A stretch of DNA of 11,180 nucleotides from Campylobacteraceae bacterium (lineage in GTDB: Bacteria; Campylobacterota; Campylobacteria; Campylobacterales; Sulfurovaceae), in contig JALSQB010000175.1 of assembly GCA_026985655.1 (NCBI GenBank), positions 1 through 11,180 of the forward strand. Reading direction: 5' to 3'. How positions within the stretch are numbered: the first letter of the stretch is position 1; every line of letters starts with the position of its first letter. The notes below the pieces were generated by a model. It ran no database searches. It saw only the letters and a list, made by a program, of their open reading frames with translations, and had not been told where the DNA came from. The position numbers were made by a program, and so were the translations under genes. Of this stretch, positions 1 to 6,783 are shown piece after piece.

Positions 1-15
1 TAAAGGAAACAACAA

Positions 16-816
16 ATGAAAGCAAAAAAAATATTATTTTTACTAGGCGTAGGGGCATCTCTACTTACAACAACACTACAAGCTGAATCTCTAACAGCAA
101 GAGCTATTATGGAAAAAGTAGATGCACGTGATGATGGGCAGACCTTAGAGCAAGATATGATGATGCTACTCATTGACAAAAATGGGGCTGAACGTACACG
201 TGATTTAAAAACTTATAGTAAAGATAAAGGAGAAGATGAACAAAAAACAATGTTTTTTAAATCTCCAGCTGATGTTAAAAATACAGCCTTTCTTACCTAT
301 GATTATGATGATGCGTCAAAAGATGATGACCAATGGTTGTATTTACCTGCTCTTAAAAAGGTAAAAAGAATCCCTTCTGCTGATAAAAGTTCAAGCTTTA
401 TGGGTTCAGATTTTTCATACTTTGATATGACCAATCGTGATTTAGATGATTATGATTTTAAGATTTTAAAAGAGACAAAAGTACGTGGACATGATGCGTG
501 GATGATTGAATCAACCCCTAACAATCAAAAAGTTATTGAAGAGTCTGGTTACACTAAAACCATTGCCATTGTAAGAAAAGACAACTTTATGGTGGTTCGT
601 GCCATTAACTTCTTGACCAATGGTAAGAAAAAATATCTTGATTTAACACAGATACATGAACAGAATGGTATTTGGTTGATAGATGAGATGACCATGACCA
701 CTAAAAAAGCTAAAAGAACACTACATAAAACTGTTTTGAGTTTTTCGAATGTCTCTTTAAATGGAGAAATTGATGACAGTGTATTTACAACAAGACGGAT
801 AGAAAAAGGTCTATAA
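16..816 (+). CDS. Periplasmic outer-membrane lipoprotein-sorting protein (LolA-like, PF17131 type)
   Basis: A 266-residue exported protein. Residues 1-23 are a Sec signal peptide: a lysine-rich start, a leucine-rich core and a cleavage site near LQA/ES. The mature part carries the family hallmark around residues 103-135, an acidic stretch leading into QWLYLPALKKVKRI and then a serine-rich segment ending in a GSDFSYFDM-like motif. The family has the LolA/LolB-type open beta-barrel fold and is thought to carry lipids or hydrophobic molecules across the periplasm; the actual ligand is not known here. The ATG has AAAGGA at 2-7 with good spacing. A TAA at 1-3 may be the stop of an upstream gene. 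Family members usually sit beside an RND/MMPL exporter, which would lie just outside the window. The next gene starts one base after the stop, so the two are almost certainly co-transcribed. The family call is confident; the cargo is unknown. Confidence 0.85.
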   Translation: MKAKKILFLLGVGASLLTTTLQAESLTARAIMEKVDARDDGQTLEQDMMMLLIDKNGAERTRDLKTYSKDKGEDEQKTMFFKSPADVKNTAFLTYDYDDASKDDDQWLYLPALKKVKRIPSADKSSSFMGSDFSYFDMTNRDLDDYDFKILKETKVRGHDAWMIESTPNNQKVIEESGYTKTIAIVRKDNFMVVRAINFLTNGKKKYLDLTQIHEQNGIWLIDEMTMTTKKAKRTLHKTVLSFSNVSLNGEIDDSVFTTRRIEKGL

Positions 817-817
817 G

Positions 818-2239
818 ATGTTTAAACGACAATTTGCACCCTACCTTATTTCGGTTGTTTTAAGTTCAATGCTTCACGCTGAAAGTTTAGATGATGTGCT
901 TGATGGATTTGATGATGCACCTACAAAAGTTGTTAAAGAGACAAAAAAAGTAGAAGCTTCTGAAGAAAATATCATGGAGGGATTTGATGATGAAAAAACT
1001 CCCTCTACTCAAAAAAAAGATAAGTTACCCAAAGCACCTGTAAGTCATAAAAAACATGAAACTTTCTCTCTACCGATTGAGGGCATCACAGGTAAATTGA
1101 CGGAACAGACAACTTTTGCATATGGTGATGATGCTCCACATAACAACTTCTCTTCTCTTAAAAGTTCATTGCTTTTAGATTATGAACACAAATTTGACAA
1201 TGGTTTTAAAATAAAAACCAATGCCAAAGGCTATTATGATGCGATTTATAGCATTAGAGGACGTGAGAAATATAGCAAAGATGAGTTAAATGAACTAGAG
1301 AGTGAAGTTGAGCTTTTTGATGCTTATGTAGAGGGTTCTTTAAGTGATAAACTCGATATGAAATTGGGTCGTCAAGTTGTGGTTTGGGGACGAAGTGATA
1401 CCATTCGTATTACTGATGTTTTAAACCCTTTGGACAATCGTCGTCCAGGAATGGTCGATATTGAAGATTTACGCTTACCTGTTACTATGGCGAAGTTTGA
1501 CTACTTTGTAGGGGATTGGCGAATTACACCTATGGCAGTGCTAGAGCAAAGATTTTCTAAAAATCCACCTGCAGGATCTGCCTTTAATGGTTCTAAAAAC
1601 GCATTACCTAAAAATGAAAGCTATGAAGAGCTATTACCTGCACTAAGTGTAGGAGGTGAATTTTCAGGATTTGATGTCAATTTCTATGCCGCTAAGATTC
1701 GTGATGATGCAGGATATTTTTCAAATGGAAAACTCCATCATGACAAAACCAATATGTTTGGAACGGCATTAAATATACTTAATGGCTCATGGCTTCTAAA
1801 ATCAGAATTAGCCCATTTTGATGGTTTAAAATATACAAGCACTCAACAAAAAGAGTTTAAACGTACCGATGGACTCATAGGATTAGAATATAATGGATTT
1901 GCAGATACGCTCATCTCTTATGATGTTTCGCTTAGAAAGATACACAGCTACGATAAACGACTTAAAAATGAACCTGCTAATCTAAAAGAAGAGACCTATC
2001 AACACGCTTTTCGTGTAAGTTCAGACTTTATGAATGCAAGGCTTAAAGGAAATTATCTTATTTCTCTTTTTGGAAAAAGTTTAGATGAGGGTGGATTTCA
2101 AAGAGCATGGTTTAAGTATGACATTGCTGATGGTATATTTGCCAATGTAGGTGTTGTTGATTACCTTGGAGGTTCTAAACGTTTTGATGCAGTATCCAAT
2201 AATGACATGGCTTTTATGGATGTGACTTATAGTTTTTAG
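818..2239 (+). CDS. DUF1302-like outer-membrane beta-barrel protein
   Basis: A 473-residue protein with a signal peptide (residues 1-21, cleavage near LHA/ES). A charged low-complexity linker follows to about residue 80, then a long stretch of alternating polar and hydrophobic strands. The last residues (MDVTYSF) end in phenylalanine, the usual C-terminal signal for BAM-dependent barrel insertion. The segment around residues 183-235 (GRQVVVWGRSD, then NPLDNRRPG and a WRITPMAVLEQRF strand) matches the DUF1302 barrel pattern as I remember it. The linker holds two copies of a GFDD motif (residues 28-33 and 53-58). The start lies 1 nt after the upstream stop, with AAAAAGG at 803-809 as ribosome binding site inside the end of that gene. 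With the LolA-like neighbour and a presumed exporter it probably forms an envelope lipid or hydrophobic-compound transport set. The substrate is unknown. Confidence 0.78.
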   Translation: MFKRQFAPYLISVVLSSMLHAESLDDVLDGFDDAPTKVVKETKKVEASEENIMEGFDDEKTPSTQKKDKLPKAPVSHKKHETFSLPIEGITGKLTEQTTFAYGDDAPHNNFSSLKSSLLLDYEHKFDNGFKIKTNAKGYYDAIYSIRGREKYSKDELNELESEVELFDAYVEGSLSDKLDMKLGRQVVVWGRSDTIRITDVLNPLDNRRPGMVDIEDLRLPVTMAKFDYFVGDWRITPMAVLEQRFSKNPPAGSAFNGSKNALPKNESYEELLPALSVGGEFSGFDVNFYAAKIRDDAGYFSNGKLHHDKTNMFGTALNILNGSWLLKSELAHFDGLKYTSTQQKEFKRTDGLIGLEYNGFADTLISYDVSLRKIHSYDKRLKNEPANLKEETYQHAFRVSSDFMNARLKGNYLISLFGKSLDEGGFQRAWFKYDIADGIFANVGVVDYLGGSKRFDAVSNNDMAFMDVTYSF

Positions 2240-2274
2240 GAGTAAATTGTTATTATTATGAAAAAGGGAAAAAC

Positions 2275-2706
2275 ATGAAAAAAACACTACTACTAAGCCT
2301 AACAGCACTTCTATTTCTTGCTTGCGAAACAGGAATAAACAATAAAAGAACAATCGTAAAAGAGACAGCTCCTTCAGGAATTGTTGATAGGGTAAAAGGA
2401 ACTAATCCGAGTTATGGTAGCACTTATCAAAAGAGTCATCAAGGAAGTTCTACTAAAATATTTTCAAAATCAGCTCAACCTGGCTTCTATTTACAATTGG
2501 CAGTTTTTGAGAAGTATCGACCTAACAAAAGTTTTTTAAGACCTTTAGACCAGTCTAAGTTTAACTATATTGTTTTAAACAAATATAACAAAGATTATGT
2601 TCTCATTGGGGCATATAAGTCACACGATGAAGCAAAAAGACACATCGCATCAGTTAAGTCTCGTTTGGGAAAACAGACCTTTGTGGTACAAGTTCTACGA
2701 CCATAA
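2275..2706 (+). CDS. SPOR-domain lipoprotein
   Basis: A 143-residue protein. The N-terminus is a signal peptide ending at Cys17 in the context LFLAC; the residues at -3 and -2 (F, L) depart from the strict lipobox, so lipidation is likely but not certain. Residues 18-68 are a polar, serine- and lysine-rich linker. Residues 70-141 form a SPOR domain: a first strand GFYLQLAVF, a helix, a middle strand around NYIVLNKYNKDYVLIGAY, a helix with an HDEAKRHI core, and a final strand TFVVQVL. SPOR domains bind peptidoglycan glycan strands that lack stem peptides, so the protein should sit in the periplasm, probably anchored to a membrane and attached to the wall. The ribosome site is AAGGGA just upstream. 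It begins 35 nt after the barrel gene and may share its transcript. RlpA or DedD orthology cannot be claimed. Confidence 0.82.
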   Translation: MKKTLLLSLTALLFLACETGINNKRTIVKETAPSGIVDRVKGTNPSYGSTYQKSHQGSSTKIFSKSAQPGFYLQLAVFEKYRPNKSFLRPLDQSKFNYIVLNKYNKDYVLIGAYKSHDEAKRHIASVKSRLGKQTFVVQVLRP

Positions 2707-2714
2707 AAATTGGT

Positions 2715-2720
2715 TATAAT
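2715..2720 (+). promoter_or_regulatory. Candidate -10 box for rimO-tilS
   Basis: TATAAT, preceded by GGT, lies 26 nt upstream of the rimO GTG in the short gap after the SPOR gene. A start site near 2727 would give a leader of about 20 nt. No convincing -35 is visible, as is common in Campylobacterota. Confidence 0.55.
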
Positions 2721-2746
2721 TCCAAAAAATCTTTTGGAGTTTAACC

Positions 2747-4063
2747 GTGTCACAAAAAAAATTACATCTAGTAAGCCTTGGCTGTACTAAAAATCTTGTC
2801 GATTCAGAGGTCATGCTGGGTCGGCTTAGAGAGTACGAAATCTCAGACGATGCAGAGGCATCTGATGTGATTATTGTGAACACTTGTGGATTTATTGATG
2901 CGGCTAAAGAAGAGAGCATTAACACCATTTTAAATCTTCACGAAGTGCGTAAAAAAGATTCTCTTTTAGTTGTTTCTGGTTGTTTAACAGAACGCTATCA
3001 AGAAGAACTCCAACGTGACTTACCCGAAGTAGATATTTTTACAGGGGTAGGGGACTACGAAAAAATAGACAAGATGATAGCTGAAAAAAGAGGGGTCTTT
3101 TCGCCCTCTGTCTATTTGGCAAATGAAAATTCTGACCGAGTCATTACAGGCTCAAACACCCATGCTTACATTAAAATCGCCGAGGGGTGTAACCAAACCT
3201 GCTCTTTTTGTGCCATTCCTTCCTTTAAAGGAAAACTCCTCTCTCGTACCTTAGCATCTATTGAAAAAGAGGTCAAAGCATTGGTGGCAAAAGGATTTTA
3301 TGAGTTCTCTTTCATTTCACAAGACTCTTCAAGTTTTGGACGTGACTTAAAGCTCAAAGATGGGCTTAGAGATTTGGTGAAGTGTGTGGAGCAGATTGAG
3401 GGGGTAAAAGTGGCGAGAATACTCTACCTCTACCCAAGTACCACAACATTTGAACTTATTAATACCATTGCAGACTCTTCTATTTTTGAGACTTATTATG
3501 ATATGCCCATTCAACAGATAGATGATGGAGTGTTAAAGCTTATGCGTCGTGGTTTTGGTGAGAAGAAGACCATTGCACTTTTAGAACATATGAAAAGCAA
3601 AAAAGATGCGTTCATAAGAACCTCCATTATTGCAGGACACCCAGGGGAGAGTCAAGAGGCGTTTGAGCGTGTGTGTGACTTTATGCGTGAGTTTAAGTTC
3701 GATAGATTTAATGTTTTCTTCTACTCTAACGAAGAGACAACCCCTGCGTTTACCATGAAGCCAGTACCTGAAGAGGTGATTGAAGAGCGTATTGAGGTGC
3801 TAGAAGCCATTGCTAATGAAACCACAGAAATCTCTCTTAAAAAGATGATAGGGAAAAATATTCGTGTTATTCTTGATGGAGAGAGTGAAGAGCATGAGTA
3901 CATTCTTTCAGCCCGTCCAACGCTTTGGGCAAAAGACATTGACGGTGATATTCTGATTAACGACACTTCTGATTTAGAGCTTCTTTATGGGGCATTGTAT
4001 GAGGTAAAGATTACAGATTTTACAGGAGAGAAGTTGCTTGGAACACTTATTAAAGCTCTCTAA
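2747..4063 (+). CDS. rimO: Ribosomal protein S12 methylthiotransferase RimO
   Basis: A 438-residue radical-SAM methylthiotransferase that adds a methylthio group to the conserved aspartate of ribosomal protein S12 (Asp88 in E. coli numbering). The N-terminal UPF0004 domain has its three cluster-binding cysteines: C13 (SLGCTKNLVDSE), C47 (NTCGFID) and C79 (SGCLTE). The radical-SAM cluster motif CxxxCxxC is C148, C152 and C155, in EGCNQTCSFCAIP. The C-terminal 70 residues are the TRAM domain that binds the substrate. The SLGCTKNLVDSE motif and overall length favour RimO over the tRNA enzyme MiaB. The start is GTG with GGAG at 2736-2739, 7 nt upstream; no ATG fits as well. The last 26 nt overlap tilS, so the two genes are co-transcribed. 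The same pair is adjacent in Campylobacter jejuni. Confidence 0.96.
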   Translation: MSQKKLHLVSLGCTKNLVDSEVMLGRLREYEISDDAEASDVIIVNTCGFIDAAKEESINTILNLHEVRKKDSLLVVSGCLTERYQEELQRDLPEVDIFTGVGDYEKIDKMIAEKRGVFSPSVYLANENSDRVITGSNTHAYIKIAEGCNQTCSFCAIPSFKGKLLSRTLASIEKEVKALVAKGFYEFSFISQDSSSFGRDLKLKDGLRDLVKCVEQIEGVKVARILYLYPSTTTFELINTIADSSIFETYYDMPIQQIDDGVLKLMRRGFGEKKTIALLEHMKSKKDAFIRTSIIAGHPGESQEAFERVCDFMREFKFDRFNVFFYSNEETTPAFTMKPVPEEVIEERIEVLEAIANETTEISLKKMIGKNIRVILDGESEEHEYILSARPTLWAKDIDGDILINDTSDLELLYGALYEVKITDFTGEKLLGTLIKAL

Positions 4064-5003
4064 GCAAAAAAATCTTTTAGCCTTTTCAGCAGGAGTAGAT
4101 TCGTCAGCTCTTTTTTTTCTTCTGCTTGACCATGAGATTAAATTTGACATAGCTTTAGTGAACTATGGTTTACGGAAACAGAGTGAAGAGGAGGAGGCGT
4201 ATGCTTTGGCTTTGGGAAAAAAGTATGATTTAAAAGTCTATGTTAAAAAAGCACCCCATTTTGAAAATAATTTTGAGAAAAATGCCCGTGATTTTCGTTA
4301 TGGTTTTTTTGATGAACTCATGCTTGAAGAGGGCTATGATAATCTGCTCACAGCCCATCAGCTCAATGACCAACTAGAGTGGTTTTTAATGCGATTAACT
4401 AAGGGTGCAGGGGTTTCAGAGCTTATGGGTTTAGAAGCTTACTCTAGGCGTAAAGCTTATGGCTTGGTGCGTCCTTTGTTGGGGTATAGTAAAGAGGAGT
4501 TGCTAGAGTATTTAAATACTAATAATCATAAATACTTTATAGATGAGAGTAACAGCGATGAGAAGTATGAACGTAATTATTTTAGAAATGAATTTTCCAA
4601 TAAGTTACTAGAAAAATATGCCCAAGGGATAAAAAATAGCTTTAACTATTTGCAAGAAGATAAATTAACACTCACCCAAGGGGTTCAAGAAGTTTTTCAT
4701 AAGAAAGAGCTTTATGTTATTGCTTATGAACATGAAGCGTCTATTGTAAGAGTGGTTGATAGATGTTTGAAAAAATTAGGCTATTTACTCTCTTCTGCTC
4801 AAAGAAGAGAACTCCAAAAAGAGACCTCCTTAGTTCTTGGAGGGGTTTGGGCAGTTGAGGTGCGAGATAAGAGAATTTTTATTGCCCCTTATCGCGTGTT
4901 ACCTATGCCTAAAGCATTTAAAGAACTGTGTCGAAGATTTAAAATTCCTGCTAAGATTAGATGTTACCTTTTTGAGGAAAAAATAGAAATATTATTTAAT
5001 TAA
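4038..5003 (+). CDS. tilS: tRNA(Ile)-lysidine synthase TilS
   Basis: A 321-residue N-type ATP pyrophosphatase that attaches lysine to C34 of tRNA-Ile(CAU), changing its codon from AUG to AUA. The P-loop is SAGVDSS at residues 17-23 (the general motif is SGGxDS). NYGLR (42-46), NARDFRYGFF (82-91) and TAHQLNDQLEWF (105-116) are the other family blocks; the last departs from the common TAHHxDDQxET form. At 321 residues it is much shorter than the E. coli enzyme, but it keeps a small C-terminal block with a FKIPAKIR core. The start is TTG at 4038 inside rimO: AGGAGAG at 4024-4030 lies 7 nt upstream, and starting later would leave little before the P-loop. The overlap suggests translational coupling with rimO. 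The assignment is firm. Confidence 0.94.
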   Translation: MEHLLKLSKQKNLLAFSAGVDSSALFFLLLDHEIKFDIALVNYGLRKQSEEEEAYALALGKKYDLKVYVKKAPHFENNFEKNARDFRYGFFDELMLEEGYDNLLTAHQLNDQLEWFLMRLTKGAGVSELMGLEAYSRRKAYGLVRPLLGYSKEELLEYLNTNNHKYFIDESNSDEKYERNYFRNEFSNKLLEKYAQGIKNSFNYLQEDKLTLTQGVQEVFHKKELYVIAYEHEASIVRVVDRCLKKLGYLLSSAQRRELQKETSLVLGGVWAVEVRDKRIFIAPYRVLPMPKAFKELCRRFKIPAKIRCYLFEEKIEILFN

Positions 5004-5066
5004 TATGTCATTTTGAAATATTATTGTTATTTTAAATATTTTTTTGATACAATTTGAAATATTATT
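4986..5066 (+). repeat. Three copies of an 11-bp direct repeat upstream of the orphan gene
   Basis: GAAATATTATT occurs exactly at 4986-4996 (within the last tilS codons), 5015-5025 and 5056-5066, with start-to-start spacings of 29 and 41 bp. The last two copies bracket a candidate -10 box and both are preceded by TTT. This may be an operator array, though the AT-rich background makes chance repetition less improbable. Confidence 0.6.
5048..5053 (+). promoter_or_regulatory. Candidate -10 box for the gene at 5082
   Basis: TACAAT, one mismatch from TATAAT, lies 28 nt upstream of the ATG. The start site would fall near 5060, within the third copy of the 11-bp repeat. No clear -35 is visible. Confidence 0.4.
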
Positions 5067-5081
5067 TAAAAAGGATTTCAT

Positions 5082-5543
5082 ATGTCAAATAAAAATAGAT
5101 ATTTTGATATTATTCGAGCAGATGTTTTCTCTGAAAATGGTGATTTACTATTAAATGATTATGTAGAAGAGTTTAATCCCTATGATGTTAAGAAAAAAGA
5201 GAAAAAATATGCTAATTTTGGGGAAATTAAACTTTTAGATTTTGGAATGAAATCTGAAAATAGTCGAAAAGCCGATAGAGCATTTCACCTAAAATATTTA
5301 CAAGCACAAGAGGCTATTTCATTGAACGTTCTTCATACTGTTCCCATACTTCAAACAGAAGTCTCTGATACTTTAGGTGGATATGAAGCGTTGTCTTCAG
5401 AACTTAAAAATTTAACTTATGGTGATACAGAATTAGCCGTATGGATAGTAGATGGTTCTACTTATGTGCTTGTGAATGCAGGGCAAGGAGATAGCTCTTG
5501 TAACTTGCTATTTTTTTGTCGTATTGAAAAGAGTGACTTTTAA
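5082..5543 (+). CDS. Unrecognised 153-residue cytoplasmic protein
   Basis: I do not recognise this protein. The ATG has AAGGA at 5071-5075 with 6-nt spacing, so it is very likely translated. There is no signal peptide or transmembrane segment. The N-terminal third is charged and lysine-rich (residues 35-43), the middle has a probable helix (residues 63-80), and the C-terminal third is more hydrophobic, with strand-like segments around AVWIVDG and TYVLVNAG. Two cysteines lie close together in SCNLLFFC near the end. The gene has its own candidate promoter, is more AT-rich to the eye than rimO-tilS, and is preceded by a triple repeat. It faces a minus-strand gene, and its last three codons plus stop form part of a palindromic terminator. 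It could be lineage-specific or a fast-evolving cytoplasmic protein; no function can be assigned. Confidence 0.75.
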   Translation: MSNKNRYFDIIRADVFSENGDLLLNDYVEEFNPYDVKKKEKKYANFGEIKLLDFGMKSENSRKADRAFHLKYLQAQEAISLNVLHTVPILQTEVSDTLGGYEALSSELKNLTYGDTELAVWIVDGSTYVLVNAGQGDSSCNLLFFCRIEKSDF

Positions 5544-5552
5544 AAGTCACTC
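5531..5552. terminator. Perfect 22-bp palindrome between convergent genes, candidate terminator
   Basis: The arms GAGTGACTTTT and AAAAGTCACTC are exact reverse complements, giving a 9-bp stem with a TTAA loop. On the minus strand the stem is followed by TTTT, so it can terminate the 6319-5561 gene. On the plus strand it is followed by AAAA, so Rho-independent termination there is doubtful. The stop codon of the plus-strand gene lies in the centre. Confidence 0.7.
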
Positions 5553-5560
5553 AAAAGGAT

Positions 5561-6319
5561 TTATTTGTAAGCGTTAGCAATGTCATCTTCAATTTTATTT
5601 GGAATATCAGAGATTTTCATAAATTGACTCATACTAAGCTTTGGTAATGAAAGTGCTAAATAAAATTTAGGATTCATAATCTGAACCTGGTTCGCCGAAA
5701 TTAATGCTTCATAAGGTAAGATTTGTGCATTACCTGTTTGGTGAAGTATATTTAAAAAATTATTTGAAGTTTCACTTAATTTCTGACCTACTAACAACGT
5801 ACCATTGGGTAAGGTAAGAGAGTAAAGTACATTTGGATTATTGCTAACTTTTTTATATACATTATCAGCTTCACTAATGATAATTGGTTCATCAAAGTAT
5901 GGCATACCCATCATAAAATGATAACCTGCTAAATCTTTAGAATCAAGTTTTTCAGTTGAACCTTTTAATGCTCCAAGTGCTTTTTCTAAAGAGCTAATTG
6001 TTTGTTGAAATTGATTCTTTGTGTATTTGTCAGCAAGGTACGCAGGACCAAAGTAGGCAGGGTTTTGTATGCGAACATCTGCTGAACCTACATGAACTTG
6101 TAGTGTCGCAAGGTAAGTATTGGTTGCTTGTAGCTCATCATTGGTAATGGTAATAACATTATTGTTTGTTGCTAAAACTTTAAAACCATTTGCTTTTAAT
6201 TTTGATTGAACATCACTTAACGATGAAGATTTACCGATTAAGTAAGTTGAAACATCTTCTGCCATAGCAGAGATATTAAAGAGTGCGAGTGTCATTACAA
6301 TTGTAATTATTTTTTTCAT
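5561..6319 (-). CDS. Exported protein with two DUF302-like halves
   Basis: A 252-residue protein with a Sec signal peptide (residues 1-20, cleavage near AMA/ED) and no other membrane segment, so probably periplasmic. The two halves look related. Residues 26-116 start with YLIGKSSS and contain VRIQNPAYF at 82-90; residues 165-250 contain LLVGQKLS at 175-182 and VQIMNPKFY at 212-220. Each block has an early IG/VG-K segment, a helix, and a strand ending in a V-x-I-x-NP-aromatic motif. This recalls the DUF302 fold (LPYEALIS followed by an NP strand), but the resemblance is remote and comes from memory of the family. The ATG has AAGGA on the minus strand at 6329-6325. It faces the 5082 gene across a palindrome and has its own promoter. 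Function unknown; a small-ligand or heme-linked periplasmic role would be guesswork. Confidence 0.8.
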   Translation of the reverse strand: MKKIITIVMTLALFNISAMAEDVSTYLIGKSSSLSDVQSKLKANGFKVLATNNNVITITNDELQATNTYLATLQVHVGSADVRIQNPAYFGPAYLADKYTKNQFQQTISSLEKALGALKGSTEKLDSKDLAGYHFMMGMPYFDEPIIISEADNVYKKVSNNPNVLYSLTLPNGTLLVGQKLSETSNNFLNILHQTGNAQILPYEALISANQVQIMNPKFYLALSLPKLSMSQFMKISDIPNKIEDDIANAYK

Positions 6320-6339
6320 AAGAATCCTTCAAAACTATA

Positions 6340-6345
6340 ATTATA
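6340..6345 (-). promoter_or_regulatory. Candidate -10 box for the exported protein gene
   Basis: On the minus strand TATAAT (6345-6340, within TATATAAT) lies about 20 nt upstream of the start codon, giving a short leader that holds the AAGGA ribosome site. No -35 is evident. Confidence 0.5.
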
Positions 6346-6382
6346 TATTCTAGCTTCTATTTTTAAATATTAACTTAAAATA

Positions 6383-6406
6383 ATATAATATAATTTTATA
6401 TTATAT
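6383..6406. repeat. AT-only inverted repeat in the intergenic gap
   Basis: ATATAATATAA at 6383-6393 and TTATATTATAT at 6396-6406 are exact reverse complements separated by TT. The DNA between the exported protein promoter and the tRNA (about 6350-6478) otherwise shows no gene; it is AT-rich with one GGGGG run at 6461-6465. The repeat could be an operator or a weak end-point for the minus-strand tRNA transcript, or merely a product of base composition. Confidence 0.4.
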
Positions 6407-6464
6407 ATAGATGAAAGTATTAACTAAATAAAATATGTTTAGATAAATATAAGTAAAATTGGGG

Positions 6465-6598
6465 GAATAGTAGAATTATGGCTGAGAGGAAGAGATTCGA
6501 ACTCTCGGTGGGTTGCCCCACACAGACGTTCCAGGTCTGCACCTTCGACCACTCGGACACCTCTCAACAGTTACTTCATAAGTGAAGAGTAGAATTAT
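6465..6598. repeat. 15-bp direct repeat flanking the tRNA-Ser gene
   Basis: GAATAGTAGAATTAT at 6465-6479 and GAAGAGTAGAATTAT at 6584-6598 match at 14 of 15 positions and sit 119 bp apart, one on each side of the tRNA. Read on the minus strand, the upstream copy contains the -10 region and the other begins at the last base of the encoded CCA. Only the two end copies form the repeat; the tRNA lies between them. Confidence 0.65.
6479..6566 (-). tRNA. tRNA-Ser (anticodon GGA)
   Basis: An 88-nt serine tRNA including an encoded CCA. On the minus strand the acceptor stem is TGAGAGG paired with CCTCTCA (6566-6560 with 6489-6483), followed by discriminator G and CCA. The anticodon arm is CAGAC-CTGGAAC-GTCTG, so the anticodon is GGA, reading UCC and UCU. 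A long variable arm (GTGGG-GCAA-CCCAC) marks it as class II, as expected for serine. The T arm has the loop TTCGAAT. G at the discriminator position fits serine identity. It is transcribed away from ffs. Confidence 0.97.
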
Positions 6599-6599
6599 A
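6594..6599 (-). promoter_or_regulatory. Candidate -10 box for tRNA-Ser
   Basis: On the minus strand TATAAT lies 27 nt upstream of the mature tRNA 5' end, inside one copy of the flanking 15-bp repeat. The leader between them can form a small hairpin (arms 6574-6578 and 6583-6587, loop of 4) that RNase P processing would remove. Confidence 0.55.
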
Positions 6600-6652
6600 G
6601 TCAATATGTCTTAATCTTTGATAAATTTAATCTCTATTAAAAGTTTTTTAGA

Positions 6653-6658
6653 TATTAT
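6653..6658 (+). promoter_or_regulatory. Candidate -10 box for the SRP RNA
   Basis: TATTAT, one mismatch from consensus, ends 7 nt before the predicted RNA 5' end at 6666, which is the usual distance to a start site. The tRNA and SRP RNA promoters therefore point away from each other within about 60 bp. Confidence 0.5.
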
Positions 6659-6665
6659 TCTCTTG

Positions 6666-6766
6666 CTTCTTTTAGACCTATGCAACAGCATTGGTGGACA
6701 ACGGGTCAGGATGGGAACATAGCAGCCCACCCACCTTTGTTGTGTGCCGTAGGTATCTGAAAGAAG
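6666..6766 (+). ncRNA. ffs: Small bacterial signal recognition particle RNA (4.5S)
   Basis: This is the RNA of the signal recognition particle, which binds Ffh and delivers membrane proteins to FtsY and SecYEG. The conserved domain IV core is visible: GGTCAGG at 6705-6711, a GGAA tetraloop at 6714-6717, and AGCAGCC at 6721-6727, forming the asymmetric and symmetric internal loops that Ffh recognises. Flanking arms pair over the full length: GGTGG with CCACC, GCAACA with the TGTTGTGTGC region, ACCTA with TAGGT, and an outer CTTCTTT with AAAGAAG. This gives one long hairpin of about 100 nt, the small form without an Alu domain. The ends are estimated from pairing and could be a few bases shorter. 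Confidence 0.93.
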
Positions 6767-6783
6767 TACTACTAAACTTTCTT

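Noticed and set aside
2258..2278. Six-codon ORF (MKKGKT) overlapping the SPOR gene start by ATGA
   Set aside because: Its ATG has no well-spaced ribosome site, and the AAGGGA it contains is explained as the site for the SPOR gene.
2081..2353. Minus-strand open frame across the end of the barrel gene and the start of the SPOR gene
   Set aside because: It is antisense to two well-supported genes, has a low-complexity hydrophobic composition and no ribosome site.
6361..6478. Possible small gene or RNA in the AT-rich stretch before the tRNA
   Set aside because: Only very short frames such as ATG 6411 (six codons) are present, and no RNA motif beyond the AT inverted repeat.
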